A stretch of 64,000 nt of DNA from Amycolatopsis tolypomycina (GTDB lineage: Bacteria; Actinomycetota; Actinomycetes; Mycobacteriales; Pseudonocardiaceae). The notes beneath the pieces are model-generated. The model made no database searches. It worked only from the letters and a program-made list of their open reading frames with translations, and was not told the DNA's origin. The translations under genes and the position numbers were made by a program. Shown here piece after piece: positions 50,169-59,489 of the stretch; the stretch's first letter is position 1; each line of letters begins with the position of its first letter. The stretch is taken from the NCBI RefSeq assembly GCF_900105945.1, contig NZ_FNSO01000004.1, forward strand, positions 1,240,001 to 1,304,000, written 5' to 3'.

Positions 50169-50207
50169 CGCGAAGCGGGCCCCAGGACGTCTGGGGCCCG
50201 CTTCGCG
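50169..50207 (+). terminator. dxs terminator
   Basis: A 17-bp perfect stem (50169-50185 and 50191-50207) with loop GACGT lies 11 bp after the dxs stop and is followed by TTG. It is a good intrinsic terminator by actinobacterial standards. Confidence 0.8.
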
Positions 50208-50248
50208 TTGTGGACAGCCAAGGCCCGCCGGGGACTTCAGGCCGGAAA

Positions 50249-50291
50249 CTGTCGGTGCCCTCCGGTAGAGTGGAAAACGGGGGGCGCCCCC
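50249..50291 (+). repeat. Dispersed hairpin/promoter-like element (copy 2)
   Basis: CTGTCGGTG (50249-50257), 8 bp, TAGAGT (50266-50271), then GGAAAACG and the palindrome GGGGGCGCCCCC (50280-50291). The order and most bases match copy 1 at 38575-38617 on the other strand. On the minus strand the hairpin lies 17 bp past the NCS1 permease stop and looks like its terminator. The motif also fits a PafBC-type promoter pointing towards that gene's 3' end. Confidence 0.65.
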
Positions 50292-50307
50292 AGGGCCGAG
50301 GGGCGGG

Positions 50308-51750
50308 TCAGGCTTCGGCCGGCTGGGCGGTGGTGACCGGAATCCGGGCTGGGGCGAAGACTTCCGGTGGTTCCGGGAACAGCTTCACCAGCACCGGATA
50401 CGCCACCGCGGCTGTCAGCAGCGTCACCAGGAGGCTCACGTCCACTCCGCCGGCGATGTCGCGCCACGGCCCCGCGATCATCGGTGTGTTCGCGCACAGC
50501 AAGCCCAGCGTTGTCGCCGGGATCCAGGCCGCCATGGCTCGCCAGTTCACGCCTCGGGTGAACCAGTACCGGCCGCCGCGGCGGCCCTCGTTGAACACCT
50601 GCAGGTCCGCCACGTCGTAGTACCCTCGGCGCTGGACGAAGCCGATCATCATGATCACCATCCACGGTGACGTGCACAGGACGATCAGCGTGGCGAACGT
50701 GTTGATGCTCGACACCATGTCCAGGACGAAGTTGCCCACGAAGATGAACGCCACGCTCAGCGTGCCGATCAGCAGCGTCGCCCGTACTCGGGACAGCCGG
50801 GGGAAGATCGAACTGAAGTCCAGGCCCGTTCCGTACAACGACGTCGTTCCCGTCGACAGGCCGCCGATCAGGGCCACCACGATCAGCGGGATCGCGTACC
50901 ACAGCGGGGAAATCGCCGTCAGGCCCGTGATGTAGTCGGCCGGGTTCGCCACCAGGGTTGCCGTGGCGATGCCGAAGCCGAACGGCAGGAGCGTGGCCAC
51001 CTGGGCCAGGAACGGCGCCGTCAGCAGAGAGCGCTTGCTGAACGACGCCGGGATGTAGCGGGCCCAGTCGCCGAGGAACGCGCCGAACGAGATCGGGTTG
51101 GCCAACGCCGTCAGTGCCGCCAACGTGAACGTCGGCCAGAACGTGCCCAGCGCGTACGTGCCCGTGCCCGCGTAGCCCGGGTCGAACGAGCCGCCGTAGG
51201 CGAACACGCCCAGGAGCATGATCGCCGTGCCCAGGACCACCGCGACGCGGTTCACCAGCAGCATGAACCGGTAGCCGTAGATGCACACCACCAGCGTCGC
51301 GATCGCGATCACGCCGTACGCGAAACCGCGCAGCACCGGTCCGCCGTCGAAGCCGAAGAGGCGCTGGGCCGCCCCGGCCACCGCGTCGCCGCTCACCCAG
51401 ACCGAGATCGCGAAGAACGTGATCGCCGTCAGCAGCGACAGGAACGAGCCCACGCAGCGGCCGACCACGCCGAAGTGCGCGCCCGACGACACCGCGTTGT
51501 TGGTGCGCGTACGCGGGCCGAACAACGCCATGGGTGCCAGCACCAGGCCGCCCACCACGACGCCGAGGGTCGTGGCCAGGACCGCGTCGCGGAAGCTCAG
51601 GCCGTACGCGATCGGCAGCGTGCCCAGGATGATCGTCGCGAACGTGTTCGCGCCGCCGAACGCCAGGCGGAACAGGTCGCGGGGCCGCGAGGTCTGCTCC
51701 GCCGGCGGGATCGGCGCGATGCCGTGGTGCTCGACTTCCGTCACCTTCAT
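50308..51750 (-). CDS. NCS1-family permease (cytosine/purine type)
   Basis: This 480-residue protein has about 12 membrane helices. FRLAFGGANTFATIILGTLP, FGPRTRTNNAVSSGAHFGVVG and the acidic GAFLGDWARYIP resemble nucleobase:cation symporter-1 proteins such as CodB. It is the last gene of the five-gene minus operon, and its ATG overlaps the upstream dehydrogenase stop. The operon enzymes act on guanidino or amino compounds, so its true cargo may be one of these rather than a base; that is an inference. Confidence 0.85.
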   Translation of the reverse strand: MKVTEVEHHGIAPIPPAEQTSRPRDLFRLAFGGANTFATIILGTLPIAYGLSFRDAVLATTLGVVVGGLVLAPMALFGPRTRTNNAVSSGAHFGVVGRCVGSFLSLLTAITFFAISVWVSGDAVAGAAQRLFGFDGGPVLRGFAYGVIAIATLVVCIYGYRFMLLVNRVAVVLGTAIMLLGVFAYGGSFDPGYAGTGTYALGTFWPTFTLAALTALANPISFGAFLGDWARYIPASFSKRSLLTAPFLAQVATLLPFGFGIATATLVANPADYITGLTAISPLWYAIPLIVVALIGGLSTGTTSLYGTGLDFSSIFPRLSRVRATLLIGTLSVAFIFVGNFVLDMVSSINTFATLIVLCTSPWMVIMMIGFVQRRGYYDVADLQVFNEGRRGGRYWFTRGVNWRAMAAWIPATTLGLLCANTPMIAGPWRDIAGGVDVSLLVTLLTAAVAYPVLVKLFPEPPEVFAPARIPVTTAQPAEA

Positions 51751-53105
51751 GCGAACCTCGTCATCACGTGCTTGACGCGGGTGTACTCGGCGAACGCGTA
51801 CGCCGACAGGTCCTTCCCGAGCCCGGAGTGGCCGAAGCCGCCGTGGGGCATCTCCGCCACCAGTGGCCCGTGCGTGTTCACCCACACGCACCCGAAGTCC
51901 AGCTCCGCCGACACCCGCGCCGCAACGCCGAGGTCCCGCGTCCACACCGAGGACGCCAGGCCGTACGGGACGCCGTTGGCCAGTGCGACCCCCGCGGCCT
52001 CGTCCGCAAAGGACTGGACCGTGATCACCGGGCCGAAGATCTCCTCCTGGACGATCTCGTCGTCCTGCCGCAGGCCCGAGATCACCGTGGGCGCAAAGAA
52101 AAAGCCCTGGGAACCGAAGCGGGTGCCGCCCGTTTCGATGCGGGCGTGGGACGGCAAGCGCGAGATGAGGCCTTCGACGCGGGAGAACTGCGCCGCGCTG
52201 TTCAGGGGCCCGTAGTCGACGCCCGGCTTCTGCGCCTCGGCCGCCTTCGTCAGCGAGGCGACGAAGTCTTCGTGGATCGACTCGTGGACCAGGACCCGGC
52301 TGCCCGCCGTGCAGTCCTGGCCCGCGTTGTAGAACGCCGCGCCCACGATGCCCTCGACCGTGGTGGCCACGTCGACGTCGGGGAACACCAGCAGTGGCGC
52401 GTTGCCGCCCAGCTCCAGGTGGGTGCGCTTGAGGTCCGCCGCCGCGACCGTCGCGACGTCGATGCCCGCGCGCGTCGACCCGGTGATCGAGACCAGGTCC
52501 GTCAGGGGATGGCGCACCAGGGCACGGCCGGTGTCGCGGTCGCCGGTCAGCACGGTGAACGCGCCCGCGGGCAGGAACTCCGCCGCCACCTCGGCCAGCA
52601 GCACCGCCGTCGACGGCGTGGTCTCCGCCGGCTTGAGCACCACGGTGTTGCCCGCCGCCAGGGCCGGGGCGATCTTCCAGACCGCCATCATCAGCGGGTA
52701 GTTCCACGGGGCGATCTGCGCGCAGACGCCGATCGGCTCGCGGCGGATCACCGACGTGTGGCCCGGCGTGTACTCCCCGGCCGCCGTGCCTTCGAGGTGG
52801 CGGGCCGCGCCGGCGAAGAAGCGCAGTGCGCTCACGCACTCCGGGATCTCCTCCGCCAGAACGACCGCGCGGATCTTGCCCGTCTCGCGCACCTCGAGGT
52901 CCGCGAGCTCCGCTGCCCTCGCCTCGAGCGCGTCGGCGATCTTCAGCAACGCCAGCTGCCGCTGCGCCGGAGTGCTGCGCCGCCAGGCCGCAAACGCTTG
53001 CGCGGCGGCCGTCAGTGCCTTGTCCACATCGGACGGCGAGGCGACGGGGGAAGTGCCGAACACCTCGCCGGTGGCCGGGTCCGTCAGGTCGAGCGTGCGG
53101 GTCAT
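51747..53105 (-). CDS. Aldehyde dehydrogenase, aminobutyraldehyde/guanidinobutyraldehyde type
   Basis: This 452-residue enzyme has [20 protein letters not shown], the cofactor region SITGSTRAGI, base Glu in THLELGGNAPLLVF and nucleophile Cys in NAGQDCTAGSRVL. It resembles gamma-aminobutyraldehyde dehydrogenases (PatD/PuuC/KauB type). It is slightly short at the N terminus for the family. ATGA overlaps join it to the TPP enzyme upstream and the permease downstream. Following a 2-ketoarginine decarboxylase, it would oxidise 4-guanidinobutyraldehyde to 4-guanidinobutyrate; that role is inferred from the operon. Confidence 0.85.
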   Translation of the reverse strand: MTRTLDLTDPATGEVFGTSPVASPSDVDKALTAAAQAFAAWRRSTPAQRQLALLKIADALEARAAELADLEVRETGKIRAVVLAEEIPECVSALRFFAGAARHLEGTAAGEYTPGHTSVIRREPIGVCAQIAPWNYPLMMAVWKIAPALAAGNTVVLKPAETTPSTAVLLAEVAAEFLPAGAFTVLTGDRDTGRALVRHPLTDLVSITGSTRAGIDVATVAAADLKRTHLELGGNAPLLVFPDVDVATTVEGIVGAAFYNAGQDCTAGSRVLVHESIHEDFVASLTKAAEAQKPGVDYGPLNSAAQFSRVEGLISRLPSHARIETGGTRFGSQGFFFAPTVISGLRQDDEIVQEEIFGPVITVQSFADEAAGVALANGVPYGLASSVWTRDLGVAARVSAELDFGCVWVNTHGPLVAEMPHGGFGHSGLGKDLSAYAFAEYTRVKHVMTRFA

Positions 53106-54745
53106 GCCTGCTCCAGGTGGGTCGGCGCGAACATCTTCAACAGGGCCGGGAGGACGACGACGGACGGGCCGGGGGTGCGCAGCGCCGCCGCCAGGTCCGC
53201 GCCCACGGTGGCCAACGAGGACAGCGTGGCCGGCACGCCGAAGGACGACGCCAGCGCCACGAAGTCGGGCCGGGCCAGCTCGGTCGCCGTCGTCCGGCCG
53301 AACGTGTCGGTGAGGTACTCGCGGAGGATGCCGTAGCCGCCGTCGTCGATGATCAGCCACGTGACGTCGAGGTCGTGCTGCACCGCCGTGGCCAGCTCGG
53401 CGACGCCGTACATCGCGCCGCCGTCGCCGGACACCGCGAGCGTCGGACGGCCCGCCGCCGCTGCGCCGAGGGCGCCCGGCAGCCCGTAGCCCAGCCCGCC
53501 CGCGCCCTGGGCCGTGTGGATCGGCGCGCCCTCGGGGTTCCACGCCGACCAGGCCCAGTACGCCGCGATCGTCATGTCCCAGAACGTCTGCGTGCCGTCC
53601 GGGAGCGCGGCGCGGATGTCGTCGATCAGCTTCCGCTCGGCCGCCAGGTCCTGACCGTCCAACCGGGACTCCACGGCCGCGAGCAGCGCCGAGACGGACG
53701 ATTCGGCCCGGCCGTCCGACGCCCGCATCGGCACCCACTCCAGCAGCGCCTGCAGGGTGAGCCGGACGTCGGCGTGGATGCCCAAGGCGGGGTAGTTCGA
53801 CTCCAGCTTGCCCGGGTCCGCCTCGACCTGGATCACCCGGCCGCGCGGCGCGAACCCGCGGTAGTTGCTGGACAGCTCGCCGAGGCCGGAGCCGAGCACG
53901 AGCAGCACGTCGGCGGCCGCGAGGAACTCCGTGGTGTGCCAGTCCTCCAGCCACGACCGGCCGGACAGCTCGTGGTCCCAGCCGAAGACGCCCTTGCCGC
54001 CGAACGTCGAGATCACCGGCGCCCGCAGCGCCTCGGCCAGCGCCGTCAGCTCGGCCGCCGCGCCGGACCGCAAGGCACCGCCGCCGGCGAGGATCACCGG
54101 ATTCGAAGCCGCACCCAGCAGCTGTGCGGCCTCGGTCACCAGCTCCGGCAGCGGTTCCAGGGGAACCGGCGCGGCCGACACCGACGTGATCGGCGGCAGG
54201 CCGGCCGGCCCGAGCAGCACGTCCTGGGGGATCTCGACCCACACCGGGCCGTAGGGCGCGGTCGCCGCCGACGTCCACGCCTCCCGCAGCGCCGTCGGGA
54301 TCTGGCTCGCGCGCCGCACGACGTGCACCGACTTGACGACGTCCCGGAAGCTGGCCTGCTGGTCGGGCAGCTCGTGCAGGTAGCCGTGCCGCCCGCCGCC
54401 CAGCCCGGCGACCGGGACCTGGCTGGAGATACCCAGCACCGGCACCGAAGCCGCCCGCGACTCCTGCAGCGAAGCCAACGTGAGCAGCGCACCCGGGCCG
54501 GTGGAGACGACCAGCGGAGTCACCGGCACCGGGCCGTCCGGGTCCGCCGCGAGCCGGGCGCGGGCGTGGCCGTCGGCGGCGAAGGCGAGGTTGTTCTCGA
54601 CGCGCCCGCTGATCACGCGCACGTCGTCGGCGCGCCGCAGGGCCTCGAACAGCCCCAGCGCGTGCTGGCCCGGCAGGCCGAACACCGTGTCGGCGCCCAG
54701 CGCCCGCAGGGTCTCGACGACGACGTCGCCGCCGATGCGGCTCAT
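53102..54745 (-). CDS. Thiamine-diphosphate-dependent enzyme, acetolactate synthase-like (AruI-type candidate)
   Basis: This 547-residue TPP enzyme has three domains: pyrimidine-binding with activating Glu50 ([14 protein letters not shown]), a central domain ([15 protein letters not shown]) and diphosphate-binding with [13 protein letters not shown] near residue 439 and DDGGYGI. It is acetolactate-synthase-like, but no regulatory subunit gene is present and its neighbours are catabolic. AruI of Pseudomonas, which decarboxylates 2-ketoarginine, is of this type and also works beside an ALDH and a ureohydrolase. Other 2-keto acid substrates are possible. Its ends overlap both neighbours by ATGA. 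Confidence 0.8.
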   Translation of the reverse strand: MSRIGGDVVVETLRALGADTVFGLPGQHALGLFEALRRADDVRVISGRVENNLAFAADGHARARLAADPDGPVPVTPLVVSTGPGALLTLASLQESRAASVPVLGISSQVPVAGLGGGRHGYLHELPDQQASFRDVVKSVHVVRRASQIPTALREAWTSAATAPYGPVWVEIPQDVLLGPAGLPPITSVSAAPVPLEPLPELVTEAAQLLGAASNPVILAGGGALRSGAAAELTALAEALRAPVISTFGGKGVFGWDHELSGRSWLEDWHTTEFLAAADVLLVLGSGLGELSSNYRGFAPRGRVIQVEADPGKLESNYPALGIHADVRLTLQALLEWVPMRASDGRAESSVSALLAAVESRLDGQDLAAERKLIDDIRAALPDGTQTFWDMTIAAYWAWSAWNPEGAPIHTAQGAGGLGYGLPGALGAAAAGRPTLAVSGDGGAMYGVAELATAVQHDLDVTWLIIDDGGYGILREYLTDTFGRTTATELARPDFVALASSFGVPATLSSLATVGADLAAALRTPGPSVVVLPALLKMFAPTHLEQA

Positions 54746-55686
54746 GCGCCCTTCCCCAGCGCCAGCAGGCTCACCAGGTCGTAGGCGACGTGGGAGGCCG
54801 CGATGGCGGTGATCTCGGCGTGGTCGTAGGCCGGGGCGAGCTCGACGACGTCCGCGCCGACCAGGTTGAGGCCGCGCAGCCCGCGCAGGATCTCCAGCAG
54901 CTCGCGGCTGGTCATGCCGCCCGCTTCCGGCGTGCCCGTGCCGGGGGCGTGGGCCGGGTCGAGCACGTCGATGTCGACCGAGACGTACAGCGGGCGGTCG
55001 CCGATGCGCTGCCGCAGCGCGTCGACGGTTTCGGCGACCCCGCGGCGCATGACGTCGCCGGAGGTGACGATGCCGAAGCCGAGCCGTCGGTCCTCTTCGA
55101 GGTCGCGCTTGCCGTACAGCGGCCCGCGCGTGCCGACGTGCGAGAGCGCGCTCGTGTCGAGGATGCCCTCCTCGGACGCCCGCCGGAACGGGGTGCCGTG
55201 GGTGTACGGCTCGCCGAAGTAGGTGTCCCAGGTGTCGAGGTGCGCGTCGAAGTGCAGCAGGGCAACGGGTCCGTGCCGCTTCGCCGCCGCGCGCAGCAGC
55301 GGCAGCGCGATGGTGTGGTCGCCGCCGACGGTCACCAGCTGCGTCCCGTTCGCCTGCAGCGCCTCGGCTTCCTGCTGCAGCGTCTCGATCGCCTCGCCGA
55401 TGTTGAACGGGTTGACCGCGATGTCCCCGGCGTCGACGACCTGCTTCTCGGCGAACGGCGAGACGTCCAGCTCCGGGTGGTACGGCCGCAGCAGCCGGCT
55501 CGCCTCGCGGACCGCGGCCGGGCCGAACCGCGCGCCGGGCCGGTAGGACACGCCGGAGTCGAAGGGCACCCCGACGACGGCGACGTCGGCGCGTTCGACC
55601 TGGTCGATCCGCGGCAGCCGCGCGAAGGTCGCGAAACCGGCGAACCGGGGGATGCGCGACGAGTCGAGGGGTCCGATGTTAGGCAC
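54742..55686 (-). CDS. speB: Agmatinase/guanidinobutyrase-family ureohydrolase
   Basis: This roughly 314-residue binuclear manganese enzyme splits urea from a guanidino compound. All metal motifs are intact: [25 protein letters not shown] and [20 protein letters not shown]. Sequence alone cannot separate agmatinase (SpeB) from guanidinobutyrase (GbuA); the operon favours 4-guanidinobutyrate. Start GTG 55686 has AGGAG at 8 nt; GTG 55695 overlaps the symporter stop and is the alternative. The 3' end overlaps the TPP enzyme ATG. Confidence 0.88.
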   Translation of the reverse strand: MPNIGPLDSSRIPRFAGFATFARLPRIDQVERADVAVVGVPFDSGVSYRPGARFGPAAVREASRLLRPYHPELDVSPFAEKQVVDAGDIAVNPFNIGEAIETLQQEAEALQANGTQLVTVGGDHTIALPLLRAAAKRHGPVALLHFDAHLDTWDTYFGEPYTHGTPFRRASEEGILDTSALSHVGTRGPLYGKRDLEEDRRLGFGIVTSGDVMRRGVAETVDALRQRIGDRPLYVSVDIDVLDPAHAPGTGTPEAGGMTSRELLEILRGLRGLNLVGADVVELAPAYDHAEITAIAASHVAYDLVSLLALGKGA

Positions 55687-55691
55687 TGCTG

Positions 55692-57182
55692 TCACTCCTG
55701 ATTCTCGGGAAGGGGCACTTTTACGTGAAAGTGCCCTGGCGGTGCGGGCTCCGGGGCACTTTCACGTGAAAGTGCCGGCTCGGCGCCGGCGAGGCGGCGG
55801 GTCCAGACGGAGAGAACGGCGTCGGACGTGCGGGGCGTCGCGAGGCTGACCGCCAGGTACACGACCAGGCTCACGCCGAGACCCCAGTAGATCGGGGTGT
55901 TGGCGTCGACGCCGTCGATGACCATGAATGCGATGACCGAGATCGTGCCGGCCACCATCGACGCGTACGCGCCCTGGCGCGTGCCGCGCTTCCAGAACAG
56001 CGCGCCGACGATCGCCACCAGCAGGCCGCCGACCAGGATGTCGTAGGCGATGGTGAGCGCGTTGACGACGTCGTCGACGATCATCGCGATGCCGATGGCC
56101 AGCAGGCCGAGCAGCAGCGTGGCGATCCGGTTGCGGCTGACCTCGCCGCCCTTCTTCAGGCCCAGCTTGGTGAGCAGGTCCGACGTCGTCGTGGTCGAAC
56201 ACGCGATCAGCGCGCCGCTTGCCGTCGACATCATCGCCGAGAGCGCGGCGGCCAGCACCAGGCCGCGGACGCCGGTGGGCAGCAGGCGTTCGACGATCGT
56301 CGCGAAGGCGTCCTGCGCGCTGGCGATGTCCGGGTAGAGCGTGTGCGCGGCGGTGCCGATGAGCGCGCCGGCCAGGCCGTAGACGAGGCAGTAGACGCCG
56401 GAGGTGATGCCGCCGGACGTCGCGATCGCCGGCGTGCGGGCGGTGAAGACGCGCTGCCAGATGTCCTGGCCGATCAGCAGGCCGAAGGTGTAGATCACGA
56501 AGTACGTGATGATCGTGTCGGTGCCGATCGCGGTGAAGCTGAAGAAACTCGCGTCGAGCTTCTCGCTCATCCCCGAGAAGCCGCCCGCCGACGAGATCGC
56601 CACCGGCAGCAGGATCAGCAGGATGCCGATGGTCTTGATGACGAACTGCGCGATGTCGGCGAGCGTGATCGACCACATGCCGCCGAGCACCGAGTAGAGC
56701 ACCACGATCGAGCCGCCGATCGCGATCCCGGCCCAGTTCGGCAGGTCGAACAGCACCTTGAAGATCGTCGCGAAGGCCAGCGTCGAGGTCACCGTGAGCA
56801 TCAGCGTGTAGCCCCACATGACGACGCCGGACACCGCGCTGGTGCGGCCGCCGTAGCGCAGGTCGAGCATCTCGCCGACGGTGTAGACCTTCAGCCGCAC
56901 CAGCCGCCGCGCGAACAGCGCGTGCAGCACCAGGATGCCGACGCCGATGCTGACGACCAGCCACATCCCGGAGATGCCGTAGGTGTAGCCGAGCTTCACG
57001 CCGCCGACCGTCGACGCGCCGCCGAGGACGACGGCCGACATCGTCCCGGAGTACATGAACCAGCCCAGCCGCCGCCCGGCGACGAGGTAGTCCGACTTCG
57101 TCTTCGCGAGCCGGAGGCCGTACCAACCGACCCCGAGCATGGCCGCGATGTACAGCGCGATCACTGCGTAGTCGCCGGTCAC
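55692..57182 (-). CDS. Sodium:solute symporter (SSS family)
   Basis: This 496-residue protein has about 13 membrane helices with the SSS features [42 protein letters not shown] and [21 protein letters not shown] (sodium site region). It probably imports the operon substrate with Na+. GTG 57182 follows GAGGAGG by 5 nt, an excellent ribosome site, so it leads the operon. The C-terminal tail after TRRLAGAEP is unlike normal transporter sequence and is encoded by two palindromic repeats. A divergent PucR regulator starts 97 bp away. Confidence 0.9.
   Translation of the reverse strand: MTGDYAVIALYIAAMLGVGWYGLRLAKTKSDYLVAGRRLGWFMYSGTMSAVVLGGASTVGGVKLGYTYGISGMWLVVSIGVGILVLHALFARRLVRLKVYTVGEMLDLRYGGRTSAVSGVVMWGYTLMLTVTSTLAFATIFKVLFDLPNWAGIAIGGSIVVLYSVLGGMWSITLADIAQFVIKTIGILLILLPVAISSAGGFSGMSEKLDASFFSFTAIGTDTIITYFVIYTFGLLIGQDIWQRVFTARTPAIATSGGITSGVYCLVYGLAGALIGTAAHTLYPDIASAQDAFATIVERLLPTGVRGLVLAAALSAMMSTASGALIACSTTTTSDLLTKLGLKKGGEVSRNRIATLLLGLLAIGIAMIVDDVVNALTIAYDILVGGLLVAIVGALFWKRGTRQGAYASMVAGTISVIAFMVIDGVDANTPIYWGLGVSLVVYLAVSLATPRTSDAVLSVWTRRLAGAEPALSRESAPEPAPPGHFHVKVPLPENQE
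55713..55776. repeat. CACGTG-centred palindrome, copies 2 and 3, in coding sequence
   Basis: Copy 2 (55713-55736, 24 bp with one T-G mismatch) and copy 3 (55755-55776, 22 bp perfect) share the core GGCACTTTCAC plus complement with the glgB-downstream copy. Both lie within the last 35 codons of the symporter gene and keep its frame. They encode HFHVKVP and ALSRESA respectively. Confidence 0.85.
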
Positions 57183-57279
57183 GGTGTCCTCCTCACGTCG
57201 TTTCGGGTCACCGTAGGTTCGCCCGCGGTCTCCGTGGCATGGGATGATTCGTCCCTATGTCGACTTGAGTGAGGACGAA

Positions 57280-58773
57280 ATGGCCACAGCCGCGGATTCG
57301 TTGTCCACGGAGGTGAATGTCCCGTTACGGGACGTGGTCGGCAACCGGGAGCTCGCCCTGGAAGTCGTCCCCGAGACCCTGCGGCCGGGTGCGCTGGACC
57401 TGCCCGTGCGCTGGGCCCACGTCAGCGAGCTGCAGGATCCCGCGCCCTACCTGCTGGGCGGCGAGCTGATCCTCACCGCGGGCGTCAACCTGCCCGAGCG
57501 GATCGACGGGTACGTGCGCGGGCTGCGGGACGCCGGCGTCACGGCGCTCGGCTTCGGCCTCACCCCGTCGGTGCACGAGACGCTGCCGGAGTCCCTGCGC
57601 CGGGCCTGCGCGCGCCGCGGGCTGCCGCTGCTCGTGGTGCCGTCGCGCACGCCGTTCCTGGCGGTCAACCGGGCCGTCTCGGTCGCGCTGACCGAGGCCG
57701 GGCAGCGCGACCAGCGGCGGATCACGGCGGCCCGCGAGACGTTGACGCGTGCGGCCGGCGGCGGGCTCGGCGAACTGACGTCGGCGCTGGCGGACGTGCT
57801 GCGGTCGTGGGTCGCCCTGGTCGGCGCCGGGGACGTGCTGGCTTCGGCGCACGACGCGCCGGTGCCGCTGCCGCCCGAGGTGCGCGAGCTGATGGCGACC
57901 GTGCGGGCGGGCAGCGGGATCCGGAGCGCGACGACGGAGACCGACGGCGGGTTCGTCGTCGTCCAGCCGGTGTACCCGCAGGCCACGGCGTCGCACCTGG
58001 TGGTCGTCGGCAGGCGCGCGCGGCTCGACGGCGCCGAGCGGACGATCCTCGCCGTCGGCGCGGCCCTGCTCGGCCTGGTCGGCCGCGCGGGCTCGGACGC
58101 GGCCGAGCTGGGCGCGGCGGCCACCGGCCTGCTGCTCGGCCGGACGTCGCCCGGGGAGGTGGCCCGGGCGCTGCTGGGCGCGGACGTCGTCCGGCTGGTC
58201 GCCGGGGCGGCGTACCGGCGGGGGCCGGACGAGGTGGCCCAGCGTGCGGACTGGCTGCGCGCCCGGCTGGACACGCCGCTGGTTTCGGTGCGGCCGGGGA
58301 CGTTCGTGGCGGTGGCCGGCTCGGTCCCGCGGCTGGAAGACCTGCGTGCCCACGGCTGGCTGGCGGCGGTGGGGTCGCCGGTGCCGGCTGCCCAGGCGGC
58401 CTCGGCGGGGGCCGAGGTGGAGCTGCTGCTGGCGCGGGCGCTGGCGCTCGGCCGCCCGGTCGTGGCCGGGAGCGAGCCGCTCGACTTCGAGGCCCTGCTG
58501 GACCCGGGCGCCTCCCGCGGGTTCGCCTCGCGGGCGTTGGCGCCGCTGGTGGCCCTCGACGAGGCCGGCGACCGGTCGTTGGTGCTGACGCTGCGGACGT
58601 GGCTGGCCCACCACGGCGGCTGGGAACCGACGGCCGCGGAACTGGGCGTGCACCGGAACTCCGTGAGGCACCGGATCGCGCAGGTGGAGCGGGCTTTGGA
58701 CGTGGACCTGGCGGACCCCGAGACCCGGATGCGGCTGTGGTTCGCGCTGCGCTGGATGGCACAGGGTCCTTAA
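57280..58773 (+). CDS. PucR-family transcriptional regulator
   Basis: This 497-residue regulator has an N-terminal PucR domain (PLRDVVGNRELALEVVPE, YLLGGELILTAGVNLPER), a central sensory region and a C-terminal HTH_30 domain (WEPTAAELGVHRNSVRHRIAQVE). PucR-type proteins control purine, amino acid or polyamine catabolism. Being divergent from the symporter-ureohydrolase operon, it most likely controls that operon; the effector is unknown. ATG 57280 follows GAGGA closely, and the earlier ATG 57244 lacks a ribosome site. No clear dyad operator was found in the 97-bp gap. Confidence 0.85.
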   Translation: MATAADSLSTEVNVPLRDVVGNRELALEVVPETLRPGALDLPVRWAHVSELQDPAPYLLGGELILTAGVNLPERIDGYVRGLRDAGVTALGFGLTPSVHETLPESLRRACARRGLPLLVVPSRTPFLAVNRAVSVALTEAGQRDQRRITAARETLTRAAGGGLGELTSALADVLRSWVALVGAGDVLASAHDAPVPLPPEVRELMATVRAGSGIRSATTETDGGFVVVQPVYPQATASHLVVVGRRARLDGAERTILAVGAALLGLVGRAGSDAAELGAAATGLLLGRTSPGEVARALLGADVVRLVAGAAYRRGPDEVAQRADWLRARLDTPLVSVRPGTFVAVAGSVPRLEDLRAHGWLAAVGSPVPAAQAASAGAEVELLLARALALGRPVVAGSEPLDFEALLDPGASRGFASRALAPLVALDEAGDRSLVLTLRTWLAHHGGWEPTAAELGVHRNSVRHRIAQVERALDVDLADPETRMRLWFALRWMAQGP

Positions 58774-58808
58774 AGGGCACTCTCAGGAAAATATGGGATT
58801 GTGGGCTC

Positions 58809-59489
58809 GTGCGAGTTTTGGTAGTCGAGGACGAAGAACCCCTGGCCGACGCGATCGCCCGCGGGCTGCGCCGTGAGGGGATGGCGGTGGACGTCGCGCT
58901 CACCGGGGACGACGGGCACGAGAAGGCCGCCGTCACGCGGTACGACGTCGTGCTGCTGGACCGGGACCTGCCCGGGATGTCCGGCGACGAGCTGTGCCGG
59001 GAGATCGTCGCCTCCGGGGAGCTGACCCGGGTGCTGATGCTCACCGCGAGCAGCTCGGTGTCCGACCGCGTCGAAGGGCTGTCGCTCGGCGCCGACGACT
59101 ACCTCGCCAAGCCGTTCGCCTTCCCCGAGCTGGTCGCGCGGGTGCGGGCGCTGGGCCGCCGGGCCACGCCGGCCGCGCCGCCGCTGCTCACCGCCGGCGA
59201 CGTCGAACTCGACCCGGCCAAACGCACGGTCCGGCGCGCGAGCGGGCCGGTGGAGCTGACGCGCAAGGAGTTCGGCGTCCTCGAGGTCCTGCTGCAGGCC
59301 GCCGGGTCCGTCGTCAGCAGCGAAGAACTCCTCGAACGCGTCTGGGACGAGAACGCCGACCCGTTCACCACGACCGTCCGGGTCACCGTCATGACGCTGC
59401 GCAAGAAGCTCGGCGAGCCGGGGATCATCGAGACCGTCGTCGGCTCCGGGTACCGCGTGCCGGAACCCGGCACACCGCAGCGCGCGTGA
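58809..59489 (+). CDS. OmpR/PhoB-family response regulator
   Basis: This 226-residue protein has a receiver domain with EDEE at residues 7-10, phospho-acceptor Asp51 (VLLDRDLPG) and Lys near 101 (YLAKPFAF), and a winged-helix DNA-binding domain from about residue 128 (LTRKEFGVLEVLLQAAG, TTTVRVTVMTLRKKLG). It acts with the following kinase, which it overlaps by GTGA. The GTG start 58809 lies 35 bp after pucR. Target genes are not evident. Confidence 0.92.
   Translation: MRVLVVEDEEPLADAIARGLRREGMAVDVALTGDDGHEKAAVTRYDVVLLDRDLPGMSGDELCREIVASGELTRVLMLTASSSVSDRVEGLSLGADDYLAKPFAFPELVARVRALGRRATPAAPPLLTAGDVELDPAKRTVRRASGPVELTRKEFGVLEVLLQAAGSVVSSEELLERVWDENADPFTTTVRVTVMTLRKKLGEPGIIETVVGSGYRVPEPGTPQRA

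Noticed and set aside
54742..55695. TPP enzyme as a biosynthetic acetolactate synthase with the ureohydrolase as unrelated neighbour
   Set aside because: No small regulatory subunit or ilv genes are nearby and all junctions are translationally coupled to catabolic genes, so a catabolic role is more likely, though not proven.
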